Assembly (NCBI GenBank): GCA_020024105.1 | Contig: JAHHUH010000010.1 | Span: 1-59,821 of the forward strand | Source: Phascolarctobacterium sp. | GTDB taxonomy: Bacteria > Bacillota > Negativicutes > Acidaminococcales > Acidaminococcaceae | Direction of reading: 5' to 3' | DNA length: 59,821 nt | Shown: positions 8,309 through 17,278 of the stretch, piece after piece | Position numbering within the stretch: the stretch's first letter is position 1 | Layout: every line of letters starts with the position of its first letter | Made by a program: the position numbers and the translations under genes | Notes under the pieces: generated by a model | Told to the model about the DNA's origin: nothing | The model's database searches: none | Seen by the model: the letters and a program-made list of their open reading frames with translations, nothing else

Positions 8309-10246
8309 TTACAAATCAAGATTACGTACCTTGCGGGCATTTTCTTCGATAAATTGGCGACGGGGCTCAACCTTATCACCCATAAGAACGGAGAAAATCT
8401 TATCAGCTTCAGCTGCATCCTCCAGATGAACCTGCAATACAGTACGGCCTGCCGGGTCCATAGTAGTTTCCCACAGCTGCTCCGGATTCATTTCGCCCAG
8501 ACCTTTATAACGCTGTACATAGGGATTGCTCTCACGGCCAACCTGATCCAATACCTCCTGCAACTCATCATCACTATAAGCATAGAAATGCTTTTGACCC
8601 TTACGCACTAAATAAAGTGGCGGCTGGGCAATAAAGACATGGCCCTCACGAATCAGTGGCTGCATATAGCGGTAGAAGAAGGTTAACAGCAGAGTACGGA
8701 TATGGGCACCATCGACATCGGCATCTGTCATAATAATAATTTTGCCATAGCGGGCCTTCTCAATATCAAATTCGTCACCAATACCACAGCCGAATGCGGT
8801 AATCATATTACGAATTTCTTCACTGCTCAAAATTTTATCCAAACGTGCTTTTTCTACATTCAAAATCTTACCACGCAGAGGAAGAATGGCCTGGAATTTA
8901 CGGTCACGGCCCTGTTTAGCACTACCGCCTGCGGAATCGCCTTCGACCAGATAAATCTCGGTTTCCTCAGCATTACGGCTCTGGCAGTCGGCCAGCTTAC
9001 CGGGCAGGCTGCTAATTTCCAGGGCACTCTTACGCCTGGTAAGCTCACGTGCCTTACGAGCGGCCATCCGGGCACGGGCAGAAATGATGGATTTATCTAC
9101 AATGCGTTTAGCAATTTGAGGATTTTCCTCCATAAATTCAGATAAAGCATCTCCTACGAGATTATCTACGATGGGCATAACCTCGCTATTACCCAGTTTG
9201 ATTTTGGTCTGGCTTTCAAATTGAGGATTGGTAATCTTCAAGCTGATAACGGCAGTCATCCCCTCACGGACATCATCACCACTGAGTGCATCCTCATTTT
9301 CCTTCAGCAGATTATTTTTACGAGCATAGGAATTAACGGTCCTGGTCAAAGCCTTTTTAAAGCCGCTTAAATGGGTGCCGCCTTCCTCCGTATTAATATT
9401 ATTAACATAAGTAAAGATATTTTCGCTGTAGGTATCGCAATACTGCATAGCGACCTCAACAATGATATCATTTTTCTTACCCTCAAGATAAATCGGAGGA
9501 TCATTAATTTTATCCTTGTTTTTATTAATATATTCAACAAATTCGATGATGCCGCCACCAAAGTGGAAGGATTCTTCCTTACCCTCGCCACGTTCATCCT
9601 TCAGGCCAATGGTAATCCCCTTATTCAGGAAGGCCAGTTCACGGATGCGCATTCTCAAAGTTTCATAGCTGTAGACAAGTTCGGAGAAAATAGTAGCGTC
9701 AGGCTTAAAATGCACAGTAGTACCGGTTGTTGCCGCTTCTCCCTTAACATAGAGGGGAGTAATGGTTTTGCCCTTGGCAAACTCAATGCCGTAGCGCTTA
9801 CCACCACGACAAACCTCAACCTCCAGGGCTTCACTCAAAGCATTTACGCAGGTTACACCTACACCATGTAGACCACCGGAAACCTTATAGCCGCCATCAC
9901 CAAATTTACCACCGGCATGGAGCACTGTCATGATAACCTCAACAGCGGGCTTACCCTCTTTTTTCATCATGTCCACCGGAATACCACGACCATTATCCTT
10001 AACGGTAATGCTATTATCTGCATGGATTATTACCTGGATAGCATCACAATAACCAGCCAGGGCCTCATCTATACTATTATCGACAACTTCATAAACCAGA
10101 TGGTGTAAACCACGGGCAGAAGTACTACCGATGTACATAGCAGGTCTTTTACGTACAGCCTCCAGTCCCTCCAGGACATGGATCTGCTCAGCACCATACT
10201 GTCCATTGACGGATGTAGCTTCTTCAATATCAATATTATTCGCCAT
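8309..10246 (-). CDS. gyrB: DNA gyrase subunit B
   Basis: ATPase and TOPRIM subunit of gyrase, 645 residues. The start is the ATG at 10246, four bases after a perfect GGAGGT; an upstream TTG overlaps that ribosome site and is rejected. GHKL ATPase signs include EVVDNSIDEA, DNGRGIPVD and GGLHGVGVTCVNAL. The TOPRIM core has EGDSAGGSAKQGRDR and the Mg-binding DADVDGAHI. The C terminus ends in the typical ARKVRNLDL. It follows remB by about 20 bases in the dnaN-recF-gyrB operon. Confidence 0.97.
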   Translation of the reverse strand: MANNIDIEEATSVNGQYGAEQIHVLEGLEAVRKRPAMYIGSTSARGLHHLVYEVVDNSIDEALAGYCDAIQVIIHADNSITVKDNGRGIPVDMMKKEGKPAVEVIMTVLHAGGKFGDGGYKVSGGLHGVGVTCVNALSEALEVEVCRGGKRYGIEFAKGKTITPLYVKGEAATTGTTVHFKPDATIFSELVYSYETLRMRIRELAFLNKGITIGLKDERGEGKEESFHFGGGIIEFVEYINKNKDKINDPPIYLEGKKNDIIVEVAMQYCDTYSENIFTYVNNINTEEGGTHLSGFKKALTRTVNSYARKNNLLKENEDALSGDDVREGMTAVISLKITNPQFESQTKIKLGNSEVMPIVDNLVGDALSEFMEENPQIAKRIVDKSIISARARMAARKARELTRRKSALEISSLPGKLADCQSRNAEETEIYLVEGDSAGGSAKQGRDRKFQAILPLRGKILNVEKARLDKILSSEEIRNMITAFGCGIGDEFDIEKARYGKIIIMTDADVDGAHIRTLLLTFFYRYMQPLIREGHVFIAQPPLYLVRKGQKHFYAYSDDELQEVLDQVGRESNPYVQRYKGLGEMNPEQLWETTMDPAGRTVLQVHLEDAAEADKIFSVLMGDKVEPRRQFIEENARKVRNLDL

Positions 10247-10268
10247 ATTTACCTCCAAACTCCCTTAA

Positions 10269-10529
10269 TCAACCGAAATCACGACGGCTCCAGCCCTCTT
10301 CCAGACGTTTTTTCAACGTCAGAGAAGAAATCGCCGACAAATAAATCACCCTCTGCGTCAGGATGCAGCTGGCATAAGCCTCCTGCTCAGCAATATCAAC
10401 AATTTCATACTGCTCCCCATATTTTTCTACATAGTCCCTATAAATCGTGGATTGTGGATCGCGTAAATTAAAAATAGCGATAATATCACTATTTTTTACC
10501 ATACAGTCCGAGCCCAGATGTAGATACAT
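10269..10529 (-). CDS. remB: RemB/DUF370-family regulator
   Basis: 86-residue protein opening MYLHLGSDCMVKNSDIIAIF, the signature of the RemB (YaaB) family that sits between recF and gyrB in Bacillus. Family members act in extracellular-matrix control and are DNA-binding-like. A clear GGAGG lies seven bases before the ATG. The first 41 bases of the gene overlap the end of the upstream dciA-like frame in another register, so the two are translationally linked. The symbol is by homology and position. Confidence 0.85.
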   Translation of the reverse strand: MYLHLGSDCMVKNSDIIAIFNLRDPQSTIYRDYVEKYGEQYEIVDIAEQEAYASCILTQRVIYLSAISSLTLKKRLEEGWSRRDFG

Positions 10530-11283
10530 ATTGATTCCTCCGCAAATATTCTAAAGCATTATTATAAGACTTTTCATCAATCTCAGCTGGATGCTCGCCC
10601 AAGAGAAACAGCACTGCCATACGGCACTCTTGCTCGTCAGCAAAGCCCAGTCTGACCCGTTCATAATAAAAATTTTTCAAACGATCCTTAACAGCCGTAA
10701 ATGTTATTTTATCACATTTGTAGTAATTAAGACAATTTTCATAGGTTAGCCAGGGTTCCAGCCGCAGTATTTCCCCCAGCTTCAGCTCTAATTCCTCATG
10801 TAGCTGTCTTTGGCAGACCGTACAATACTCATCGCCCTGGTGCATCCTGGCACCACAGCGGGGACATTTACGCTCCTGCCAGGACTGTACCTCGATATGG
10901 GGAGTTTCAAAAGCCTCCCCCTCCTGCCTAGTATAGCGCTCAACCTGGCCTGTGGCTGTAAAAAGCAGGTCCTTGACAACCACCTGTCCCAACAGAAAGG
11001 CATTGATTTTTTGCAAAAAGAGCTTCTTCATCATAAACAGCTCATTGGCTAAAAGAGAATTAGCCGTCCTGATAGTAAGCACCTGCCCCTGTAATTTGAG
11101 AATGGAGCAGTTCTTAGCTAAGGCAGGACCACAAATCTCCTCCCAATGCTCCTGCAAAAAGTGCAGCAGATAAGCCTCCTTGACACCCTTGGCAAGCTGA
11201 GCTCCTCTTTTACCAGCCTGTCGCTGCTGCACATCAAAAATTCTTTTGATAATTTTCTTAGTCGCTTCAAAATTATCTTCCAT
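10489..11283 (-). CDS. DciA-like (DUF721) protein with C-terminal zinc ribbon
   Basis: 264 residues. The N-terminal half holds the DUF721/DciA fold (FLQEHWEEICGPALAKNC, then a QGQVLTIRTANSLLANEL beta segment), the family of replicative-helicase loaders in bacteria without DnaC. A zinc ribbon follows (CPRCGARMHQGDEYCTVC, near residue 137), then a helical tail of about 100 residues. Many Firmicute homologues at this locus have only the DUF721 domain plus a short ribbon. The start overlaps the recF stop by 11 bases and the end overlaps remB by 41. A role with DnaB loading is inferred from family and the recF-gyrB context. Confidence 0.8.
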   Translation of the reverse strand: MEDNFEATKKIIKRIFDVQQRQAGKRGAQLAKGVKEAYLLHFLQEHWEEICGPALAKNCSILKLQGQVLTIRTANSLLANELFMMKKLFLQKINAFLLGQVVVKDLLFTATGQVERYTRQEGEAFETPHIEVQSWQERKCPRCGARMHQGDEYCTVCQRQLHEELELKLGEILRLEPWLTYENCLNYYKCDKITFTAVKDRLKNFYYERVRLGFADEQECRMAVLFLLGEHPAEIDEKSYNNALEYLRRNQYVSTSGLGLYGKK

Positions 11284-12409
11284 GCTCAGCCCTTCTTACC
11301 TGTCCCTGGACAATTTCAAAATAGGCATTTGTCGCCAAATCCGGTATCAGCTCCCGGTCATTTACCGTAATAAAGGTCTGTACCCTGCCGTCAATAAACT
11401 GCAGCAGATGGGAACGCCGCTCATTATCCAGCTCACTCATAACATCATCCAGTAATAAAACAGGAAATTCACCAATTTCCTGGCGTACATATTCCAGCTG
11501 GGACAGCTTCAAAGCCAGAGCACAGCTGCGCTGCTGCCCCTGGGAGCCAAAGGACCGGAGTGAAAGCCCGTCCAAAAGTAAAAGTAAATCGTCCCGATGA
11601 GGACCTAGCCCCGTATTACCACGAACAATGTCCACCTGCTGTCTGGCAAGCAGCTTCTCCCGATAAAATTTAGGCCAATCCAGCTCCTCCTCAGGATAGA
11701 GTAATTCGCCATTATTAGACTTCAGTTCATATTTAACTGTTAATTGCTCTTTATTATTGCTGATAGAAGCATAATTACCACCAGCTATATCATATAATTT
11801 CTGTAAAGCCTGCATCCGCTTGGTAACCAGCTCCGTTGCCAGCCGGATGAATTCTTCATTCCATGGTAAAAGCTGGTTAACCTGTGCCAGACCGTCGCGG
11901 ATAGCCTTCAACAGACGGTTACGCTGTAAAAGTACCCGGTTATATTTCACCAGCAAATCATAGTAAACAGGATCAGTCTGAGAAATCTGCATATCCAGAA
12001 AGCGGCGGCGCAGAGCCGGCTCGCCCTTTACCAGCTGCAAATCCTCTGGAGAAAACATAACAACATTCAGGGACCCGTAATGCTCCTTGGGCTTTACCTT
12101 AACCCGGTCCAGAAGAATTTCCTTCTTCAGCCTGCCGGACTGCAGGTATTTTTTTATCCTTACCTCATGCTCTCCGGTAAAATTGCTAAAAGCCAGACTG
12201 ACCAGGCTTTCCTGGCAGTGCAACTTCATTAAATCCTCCTCAGCCGAGGTCCTATGGGAAAGTCCAAAGGCCCCATAGAACATGGCCTCCAGTAAATTAG
12301 TCTTCCCTTGGGCATTTTGCCCATAAAAAACATTAATCATGGAGGGGAAGGTAAGAGTACAGCTGCTATAATTACGAAAATTAATGGTATTCAGCGCCTG
12401 GATTTTCAT
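11273..12409 (-). CDS. recF: DNA replication and repair protein RecF
   Basis: 378-residue SMC-like ATPase that helps load RecA at gaps. Walker A is YGQNAQGKTN near residue 29, the signature is GSQGQQRSCALALKLSQ near 300, and Walker B is LLLDDVMSELD near 330. The start overlaps the yaaA stop by four bases (ATGA), and its stop overlaps the dciA-like start. Length and motifs are normal for RecF. Confidence 0.96.
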   Translation of the reverse strand: MKIQALNTINFRNYSSCTLTFPSMINVFYGQNAQGKTNLLEAMFYGAFGLSHRTSAEEDLMKLHCQESLVSLAFSNFTGEHEVRIKKYLQSGRLKKEILLDRVKVKPKEHYGSLNVVMFSPEDLQLVKGEPALRRRFLDMQISQTDPVYYDLLVKYNRVLLQRNRLLKAIRDGLAQVNQLLPWNEEFIRLATELVTKRMQALQKLYDIAGGNYASISNNKEQLTVKYELKSNNGELLYPEEELDWPKFYREKLLARQQVDIVRGNTGLGPHRDDLLLLLDGLSLRSFGSQGQQRSCALALKLSQLEYVRQEIGEFPVLLLDDVMSELDNERRSHLLQFIDGRVQTFITVNDRELIPDLATNAYFEIVQGQVRRAEHGR

Positions 12410-12633
12410 TCTGCCTCAGCAACCACGGTTAATTCTACCTGTTGGTCAATGGTAACCACATCGCCAGGATGTACCTTTTTACGTTTTTCCTGCACGGGTA
12501 CACCGTTCAAACGCACTAATCCTTCTTCAATCAGCATAAAAGCCTGTCCACCAGTACTGGCAACACCGGAAAATTTTAACAGCTTATCCATTGTAATAAA
12601 TTCTGTAGTAATAGCAACCTCTGCTTTTTCCAT
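12406..12633 (-). CDS. yaaA: S4-domain RNA-binding protein YaaA
   Basis: 75-residue S4 domain protein (LDKLLKFSGVASTGGQAFMLIEEG ... VNG-like VRLNGVPVQEKRKKVHPGD). In Bacillus the same small protein lies between dnaN and recF and is linked to 50S ribosome assembly. It is 12 bases after dnaN and overlaps recF by four bases. Confidence 0.92.
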   Translation of the reverse strand: MEKAEVAITTEFITMDKLLKFSGVASTGGQAFMLIEEGLVRLNGVPVQEKRKKVHPGDVVTIDQQVELTVVAEAE

Positions 12634-12645
12634 TTTTAAGCTCCT

Positions 12646-13755
12646 TTAAAATACAACTCTAACGGGAGTAACGATATAAGTGTAATCGGCCTCACCCTCA
12701 GCCTGAACACAAACAGGGGAGAGGGAGGTATTCATGGAGAAGGTGGCTTCTTCAGTTTCCAAGTTTTTAAGAATATCGAGGATATAGGTGGAATTAAAGG
12801 CTACGTTCAAATCCTCACCCTCAGTATGGCAGCTGATAACCTCACGACCGGTACCTACGTCAGGACTACTGGAGGTAATAGTCATTTCCTTAGCTCCAAC
12901 ACTCATTTTGATAATGCTGTAATCACCTTCAGTGGAGAAAAGCGCTACACGTTCTACGGCACCAGCTAATTCCTTAATATTAACAGTGGTTTTTACAGCA
13001 AACTGAGGCGGAATAACTCGACGATAATCAGGGAATTTACCTTCAATCAGACGAGAAACAATTACGATATTATCAATAACTACCATAAATTGATTATTCA
13101 GTAAGGATATTTGTACATCTACAGGAACATCACCATTAAGATTTTTATATATTTCATTTAATACTTTAGCGGGTACAATCATACTCATTGGTTCATTAGT
13201 TAATTGTTCCATAGTTTTAATGGAAAGACGATGGGTATTAGTACCAACAAAGGTAATCTTATTATCCTGAATTTCTACTAAAATACCGGTAAATAAGGGT
13301 CTGGATTCATCATTGGAGCAGGCAAAAATAGTCTTTTTAATCAGCTCTTTAATTTTTTCATCGCTAATAGTAATGGTTTTATCAGCATTAAAAGTAGGAA
13401 ATTGTGGATAATCCTCTTCATTCATTAAAAGTAATTGATATTCAGAATTACCAGCTAAAACCTTAATAGTACTATTGGTAACATTTTTACTGATGGTTAC
13501 ATTTTCGCTGGGTAACTTTCTTACCAGCTCGGAAAGATGTTTTGCAGAAACTACAATCTCACCATCTTCCACAATATTCCCTTCAATGGTGCAGGAAATG
13601 GCCATATTCAGATCCATTGCATGAAGAACGATATTGCCATTGACTGTTTTAATATGGATACCGGAAAAAATGGGGGTACTGGGACGGGAAACAATAGCTC
13701 TTTGGACTGTCTGGATAGCTTTATTTAAGTTGTTTGTATTACAGGTAAAAATCAT
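12646..13755 (-). CDS. dnaN: DNA polymerase III sliding clamp (beta subunit)
   Basis: 369-residue beta clamp with the three repeated processivity folds. The N terminus is MIFTCNTNNLNKAIQTVQRA, and the C-terminal end TYIVTPVRVVF is close to the PVR.. ending that forms the clamp-loader and polymerase pocket. An AGGAGG-type site lies upstream. It starts the leftward dnaN-yaaA-recF-dciA-remB-gyrB operon and is separated from dnaA by an oriC segment. Confidence 0.97.
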   Translation of the reverse strand: MIFTCNTNNLNKAIQTVQRAIVSRPSTPIFSGIHIKTVNGNIVLHAMDLNMAISCTIEGNIVEDGEIVVSAKHLSELVRKLPSENVTISKNVTNSTIKVLAGNSEYQLLLMNEEDYPQFPTFNADKTITISDEKIKELIKKTIFACSNDESRPLFTGILVEIQDNKITFVGTNTHRLSIKTMEQLTNEPMSMIVPAKVLNEIYKNLNGDVPVDVQISLLNNQFMVVIDNIVIVSRLIEGKFPDYRRVIPPQFAVKTTVNIKELAGAVERVALFSTEGDYSIIKMSVGAKEMTITSSSPDVGTGREVISCHTEGEDLNVAFNSTYILDILKNLETEEATFSMNTSLSPVCVQAEGEADYTYIVTPVRVVF

Positions 13756-13780
13756 TTTTACACAGACCTCCTTAGGTTTT

Positions 13781-14004
13781 ATGATTATATATATTATAAA
13801 AAAGATAGTCGAAGTAGTAATAATGCATGTTGATACTGTGGAAAACTGCTATAAGCGGGCATTTTACTAGCTTTAAGCTCTGTAGATAAACCTGTTGATA
13901 AGCCATTTTTCTTATGCACAGTATTTACAGGCCTAAAAACTATCAACATTTCTTAAAAGTTATCCACAGTTTTTAGGCGGATTATCCACAGAAAAAGTGG
14001 ATAA
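13781..14004. other. oriC segment between dnaA and dnaN
   Basis: The 254-base dnaA-dnaN gap holds three perfect DnaA boxes (TTATNCACA) at 13912-13920, 13960-13968 and 13982-13990. Single-mismatch boxes are at 13837-13845, 13881-13889, 13893-13901 and 13996-14004 (the last four on the opposite strand). An AT-rich tract (about 13781-13803) adjoins dnaN and could be an unwinding element. Together with the cluster upstream of dnaA this is the probable replication origin. Confidence 0.8.
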
Positions 14005-14009
14005 CTTTT

Positions 14010-15386
14010 TTATTGCTTTAAAATTTCTGAAATAACCTGCAAATCTGCTTTTAATTTCGTATCAGATTTGGATTTTTTACTAATTTTTTCGTAGGCGTGG
14101 ATAACTGTCGTATGGTCACGACCACCAAAAAGCTCACCTATTTTAGGATAGGATAAATCGGCCAGTTCACGGCAGAGGTACATGGCTATCTGACGGGGAT
14201 AGGCAATATTTTGTGTTCTCTTCTTGGTAAACAGCTCATCCATTTTAATATGATAATGTTCAGCCACTGTTTGGGTGATACTTTCAAAGGTTACCTGCTT
14301 AGCATGGACGACATTACCTAAATCATCCAAAATCTTTTTGGTATTTTCCAGGGTGATCGGCTGGTTCATCAGGGAAGCATAGGCATTGACCTTGGTGTAG
14401 ACGCCTTCTATCTCTCTGATGTTACTGGTAATGCTGGTAGCCAGCAGATTGAGGACATCATTGGGGAGTTCGATATTGTCGCTGGCGGCCTTTTGGCGCA
14501 AAATAGCAATACGTGTTTCAAGGTCGGGCGGCTGGACATCGGCGGTCAAGCCCTTTTCAAAGCGATTCCGCAGGCGGTCATCCAGGGTTTCAATTTCCTT
14601 GGGCAGACGGTCACTGGAAATAATGATTTGTTTATTCGCATCGTAGAGGGCATTAAAGGTGTGGAAAAATTCCACCTGAGTTTGTTCCTTACCCTTTAAG
14701 AACTGGATATCGTCAATGATCAGACAATCGATATTACGATATTTTTGACGAAAAGCTTCCGTAGTTTTGTTATAAATGGAGTTGATAATTTCGTTAGTGA
14801 ATTTTTCACTGGTAATGTACAAAACCTTCATACGCGGGTCATTCTGTTTAATACGATTGCCGATGGCATGCATTAAGTGGGTTTTGCCTAAGCCAACACC
14901 TCCATACAGGAAAAGAGGGTTGTATTTGTGGGCCGGGTCATTGGCAACAGCCTGGGCTGCAGCATGAGCAAAACGGTTGGAGTTACCAATAACAAAGTTT
15001 TCAAAGACGTATTTAGGATTTAAATTACTTTTTTCTTCCTGGTCATTAGCCTCATTTTTTTCATCGGTAAATAGGGGCTTGGCTCCTCCTTCAATGGGCT
15101 TGACGGAGGGAATTTCCTCCTTGGGGGGAGCTTCTTCCATGGTTTCAATAATCAGAGAGATTTTCTTGTTCATAATACCTGACAGGATACCCTCGATAAC
15201 GGCTGCATGGTTGTCCTCAATCATTTTTTTGAAGAAAACATTTTTTACAGCAACTTTATAGTAGGTATCAGTAACCTCTAGAGGAATAATAGGCTTGATG
15301 TAAACATCGTAGACCTTTTCACTGGAGGACTCTTTGAACTTCTCGGTGAATTTTATCCAGATTTCGGCTAAATCGTAGGTGTTCAT
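14010..15386 (-). CDS. dnaA: chromosomal replication initiator DnaA
   Basis: 458-residue initiator ATPase. Domain I is N-terminal; a variable acidic linker (about 90-130) follows. The AAA+ core has Walker A GGVGLGKTHL near 165 and Walker B CLIIDDIQF near 227. Domain IV carries the DnaA signature GGRDHTTVIHA near 425 that reads the DnaA box. It is flanked on both sides by DnaA boxes, including some close to its own start, consistent with autoregulation. Confidence 0.98.
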   Translation of the reverse strand: MNTYDLAEIWIKFTEKFKESSSEKVYDVYIKPIIPLEVTDTYYKVAVKNVFFKKMIEDNHAAVIEGILSGIMNKKISLIIETMEEAPPKEEIPSVKPIEGGAKPLFTDEKNEANDQEEKSNLNPKYVFENFVIGNSNRFAHAAAQAVANDPAHKYNPLFLYGGVGLGKTHLMHAIGNRIKQNDPRMKVLYITSEKFTNEIINSIYNKTTEAFRQKYRNIDCLIIDDIQFLKGKEQTQVEFFHTFNALYDANKQIIISSDRLPKEIETLDDRLRNRFEKGLTADVQPPDLETRIAILRQKAASDNIELPNDVLNLLATSITSNIREIEGVYTKVNAYASLMNQPITLENTKKILDDLGNVVHAKQVTFESITQTVAEHYHIKMDELFTKKRTQNIAYPRQIAMYLCRELADLSYPKIGELFGGRDHTTVIHAYEKISKKSKSDTKLKADLQVISEILKQ

Positions 15387-15482
15387 CTAGTAACATCCTT
15401 TCTCATAAAATAAAAATAACACGGCAGTACAGACCTGGGGCCAGCTTGTGCCACATGAAAATAATCTTGCAAAAATACAGAC

Positions 15483-15516
15483 TTATCCACATCTTATTCT
15501 ATCAGACTGTGGATAA
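15483..15516. other. DnaA box pair upstream of dnaA (second oriC segment)
   Basis: Two perfect, oppositely oriented DnaA boxes: TTATCCACA at 15483-15491 and TGTGGATAA at 15508-15516. They lie in the 409-base dnaA-rpmH intergenic region. The rest of that region holds the rpmH promoter and an AT-rich tract (15525-15590). Confidence 0.8.
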
Positions 15517-15591
15517 GTTGGCAATTTTTTCTTTTTTTTTACGCAATATGTAGAAAAGCAGTAATTTGTTCCTGATTTCTCTTTTTTTTAC

Positions 15592-15620
15592 TTGACGTAA
15601 ATTTTATTTTCAAATATAAT
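15592..15620 (+). promoter_or_regulatory. rpmH operon promoter
   Basis: -35 TTGACG (15592-15597), 17-base spacer and consensus -10 TATAAT (15615-15620), preceded by T-rich DNA. Leader of about 170 bases to rpmH includes a G/C-containing hairpin around 15663-15692. Confidence 0.8.
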
Positions 15621-15795
15621 AAGTCAGTAATACCTTGTACTGCTGTAGTTTTGCGATTTTTCCCGAAAAAGGCTGGCTGGAGCAGGGCTTTTTCAAGGTG
15701 TCTTCGGTATTTATCCGGGGACGAGAAGGTTATATGGCTATCAAATCATAAGTATAGAATTTGGTAAGAATTCGCGGTGAAGGAGGGAATACTTA

Positions 15796-15930
15796 ATGAA
15801 ACGTACTTTTCAACCTAACAATCTTAGAAGAAAAAGAACCCATGGTTTCAGAGAAAGAATGGCAACTTTGGGCGGTCGTCAAGTTCTCAAAAGAAGACGT
15901 GCTAGAGGCAGAAAGAAATTGTCTGCATAA
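15796..15930 (+). CDS. rpmH: 50S ribosomal protein L34
   Basis: 44-residue basic protein beginning MKRTFQPNNLRRKRTHGFRE and ending in KRRRARGRKKLSA, the full L34 pattern. The ribosome site AAGGAGGG is about eight bases before the ATG. It begins the rightward origin-proximal operon; an intrinsic terminator separates it from rnpA. Confidence 0.98.
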   Translation: MKRTFQPNNLRRKRTHGFRERMATLGGRQVLKRRRARGRKKLSA

Positions 15931-15938
15931 CATTATAG

Positions 15939-15966
15939 AATAGGCCGCGTAAGTGGCCTATTTTTT
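15939..15966 (+). terminator. terminator/attenuator between rpmH and rnpA
   Basis: Stem AATAGGCC/GGCCTATT with an eight-base loop, followed by six T. It probably reduces read-through so that L34 is made in excess over RnpA. Confidence 0.8.
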
Positions 15967-15989
15967 CCATGCGGGCAGGTGTGCATTTT

Positions 15990-16349
15990 ATGCAAGAAAA
16001 ATTATTTTCATTCCAAAAAATTAATCGTTTAAAATCAAAGAAAAGTTTTCAAATCGTGTACAGTAAAGGACGTTCCGTTGTTGATGGAATGTCTGTTTTC
16101 TATATTCTGCCCCAGCAGGGGACTGATATTAAAATTGGTCTGGCTGTAGGCAAGAAGCTGGGCTGTGCCGTAGTTCGTAATCATGTCAAAAGACTTATGC
16201 GAGAGGTATTTCGTAAGCATAAGTTGGAGTTAAAGGAAGGGCAGCATATCGTATGGGTTGCTCGTCGTAAATTAACGAAGGCAGATATTAAGACTTATGA
16301 ACGCGTTTTTTTTAGACTTGCTAAACGGGCAGGACTTTTGAAAGAATAA
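15990..16349 (+). CDS. rnpA: ribonuclease P protein component
   Basis: 119-residue basic protein subunit of RNase P, which matures tRNA 5' ends. The conserved RNR-type stretch is VVRNHVKRLMREVFR near residue 60. The ATG at 15990 has an AGGTG site eight bases upstream; an earlier in-frame ATG at 15969 lies at the base of the rpmH terminator without a ribosome site and is unlikely. Confidence 0.94.
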   Translation: MQEKLFSFQKINRLKSKKSFQIVYSKGRSVVDGMSVFYILPQQGTDIKIGLAVGKKLGCAVVRNHVKRLMREVFRKHKLELKEGQHIVWVARRKLTKADIKTYERVFFRLAKRAGLLKE

Positions 16350-16365
16350 GAAGGATGTAAATAAA

Positions 16366-16575
16366 ATGGCTAAAATTTTGATTCTATTTGTTAGATTTTA
16401 TCAAATTTTTATTTCACCATTATTTCCACCTACTTGTAGGTTTTACCCAACCTGTTCGGCTTATGCTATTGAAGCTCTGCGGAAAAAAGGAGCAGTCAAA
16501 GGTACTTGGCTAACAATTAAGAGATTGGCTAAATGTCATCCTTTCCATCCTGGTGGCTATGATCCTGTTAAATAA
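16366..16575 (+). CDS. yidD: membrane protein insertion efficiency factor YidD
   Basis: 69-residue YidD/Haemolytic-type protein with the conserved CRFYPTCSAYA and CHPFHPGGYDPV segments. The position between rnpA and yidC is the classic one. It is thought to assist YidC in membrane insertion. Confidence 0.95.
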   Translation: MAKILILFVRFYQIFISPLFPPTCRFYPTCSAYAIEALRKKGAVKGTWLTIKRLAKCHPFHPGGYDPVK

Positions 16576-16627
16576 ATAGGTTTACATCATAAAGAGTTTA
16601 TTTTCTTGTTGAAGGAGTAGTGATATC

Positions 16628-17257
16628 TTGGATTTTCTTAGTGAAATTGTGCAACAGGCTTTAATGATTCTCTATAGCCTTACTGAAAGCTTAGGCGTAC
16701 CCAATTATGGCCTGGCAATTATTATCATGACTGTTATTATTAAATTGGCATTGTATCCTTTGACCAAAAAGCAAATTGAGTCTACTAAGGGTATGATGAA
16801 AATTCAGCCTAAGATGAAAGAAATTCAAACCAAGTATAAGGACGACAAGGAACGTATGAACTTGGAGTTGGCTAATCTTTATAAAACTGAAGGCGTTAAT
16901 CCGTTGGCCGGCTGCCTGCCTTTACTCGTACAAATGCCTATCATGATTGGTATTTTCTATGGCATTCGTGATTTCCATTATGCAGGCCCTGCTAACTTCT
17001 TATGGATGGAGAGCATTTCCAATCCGGATCCCTGGTATATTTTACCGATTCTTTCCGTTGTAACTACTTTCATTCAATCTAAACAGACTATGCCTGAAAC
17101 CGGTGGTGCACAGGGCAAGATGATGTTATATTTCATGCCTTTGTTCATCGGCTATATCAGTTTTACTTTCCCGGCTGGCCTGGTTCTGTATTGGGTAGTA
17201 ATGAATATTATGCAAATTGCTCAACAGGCAATGATGGATAATGTTAAATCTAAATAA
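16628..17257 (+). CDS. yidC: membrane protein insertase YidC/OxaI
   Basis: 209 residues with five predicted membrane segments and the OxaI core (NYGLAIIIMTVIIKLALYPL, then a coiled loop). It starts with TTG after GAAGGAG and enters the first membrane segment almost at once, without a visible lipoprotein signal, so it is at the short end of the Firmicute range. The conserved basic residue in the groove is the Lys of VIIKLALYPL. The gene is flanked by yidD and jag. Confidence 0.95.
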   Translation: MDFLSEIVQQALMILYSLTESLGVPNYGLAIIIMTVIIKLALYPLTKKQIESTKGMMKIQPKMKEIQTKYKDDKERMNLELANLYKTEGVNPLAGCLPLLVQMPIMIGIFYGIRDFHYAGPANFLWMESISNPDPWYILPILSVVTTFIQSKQTMPETGGAQGKMMLYFMPLFIGYISFTFPAGLVLYWVVMNIMQIAQQAMMDNVKSK

Positions 17258-17278
17258 GTATAAATAGGGGTGTTCAAG

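Noticed and set aside
9371..9871. 166-codon plus-strand frame inside gyrB
   Set aside because: Antisense to conserved GyrB ATPase residues; no independent signals.
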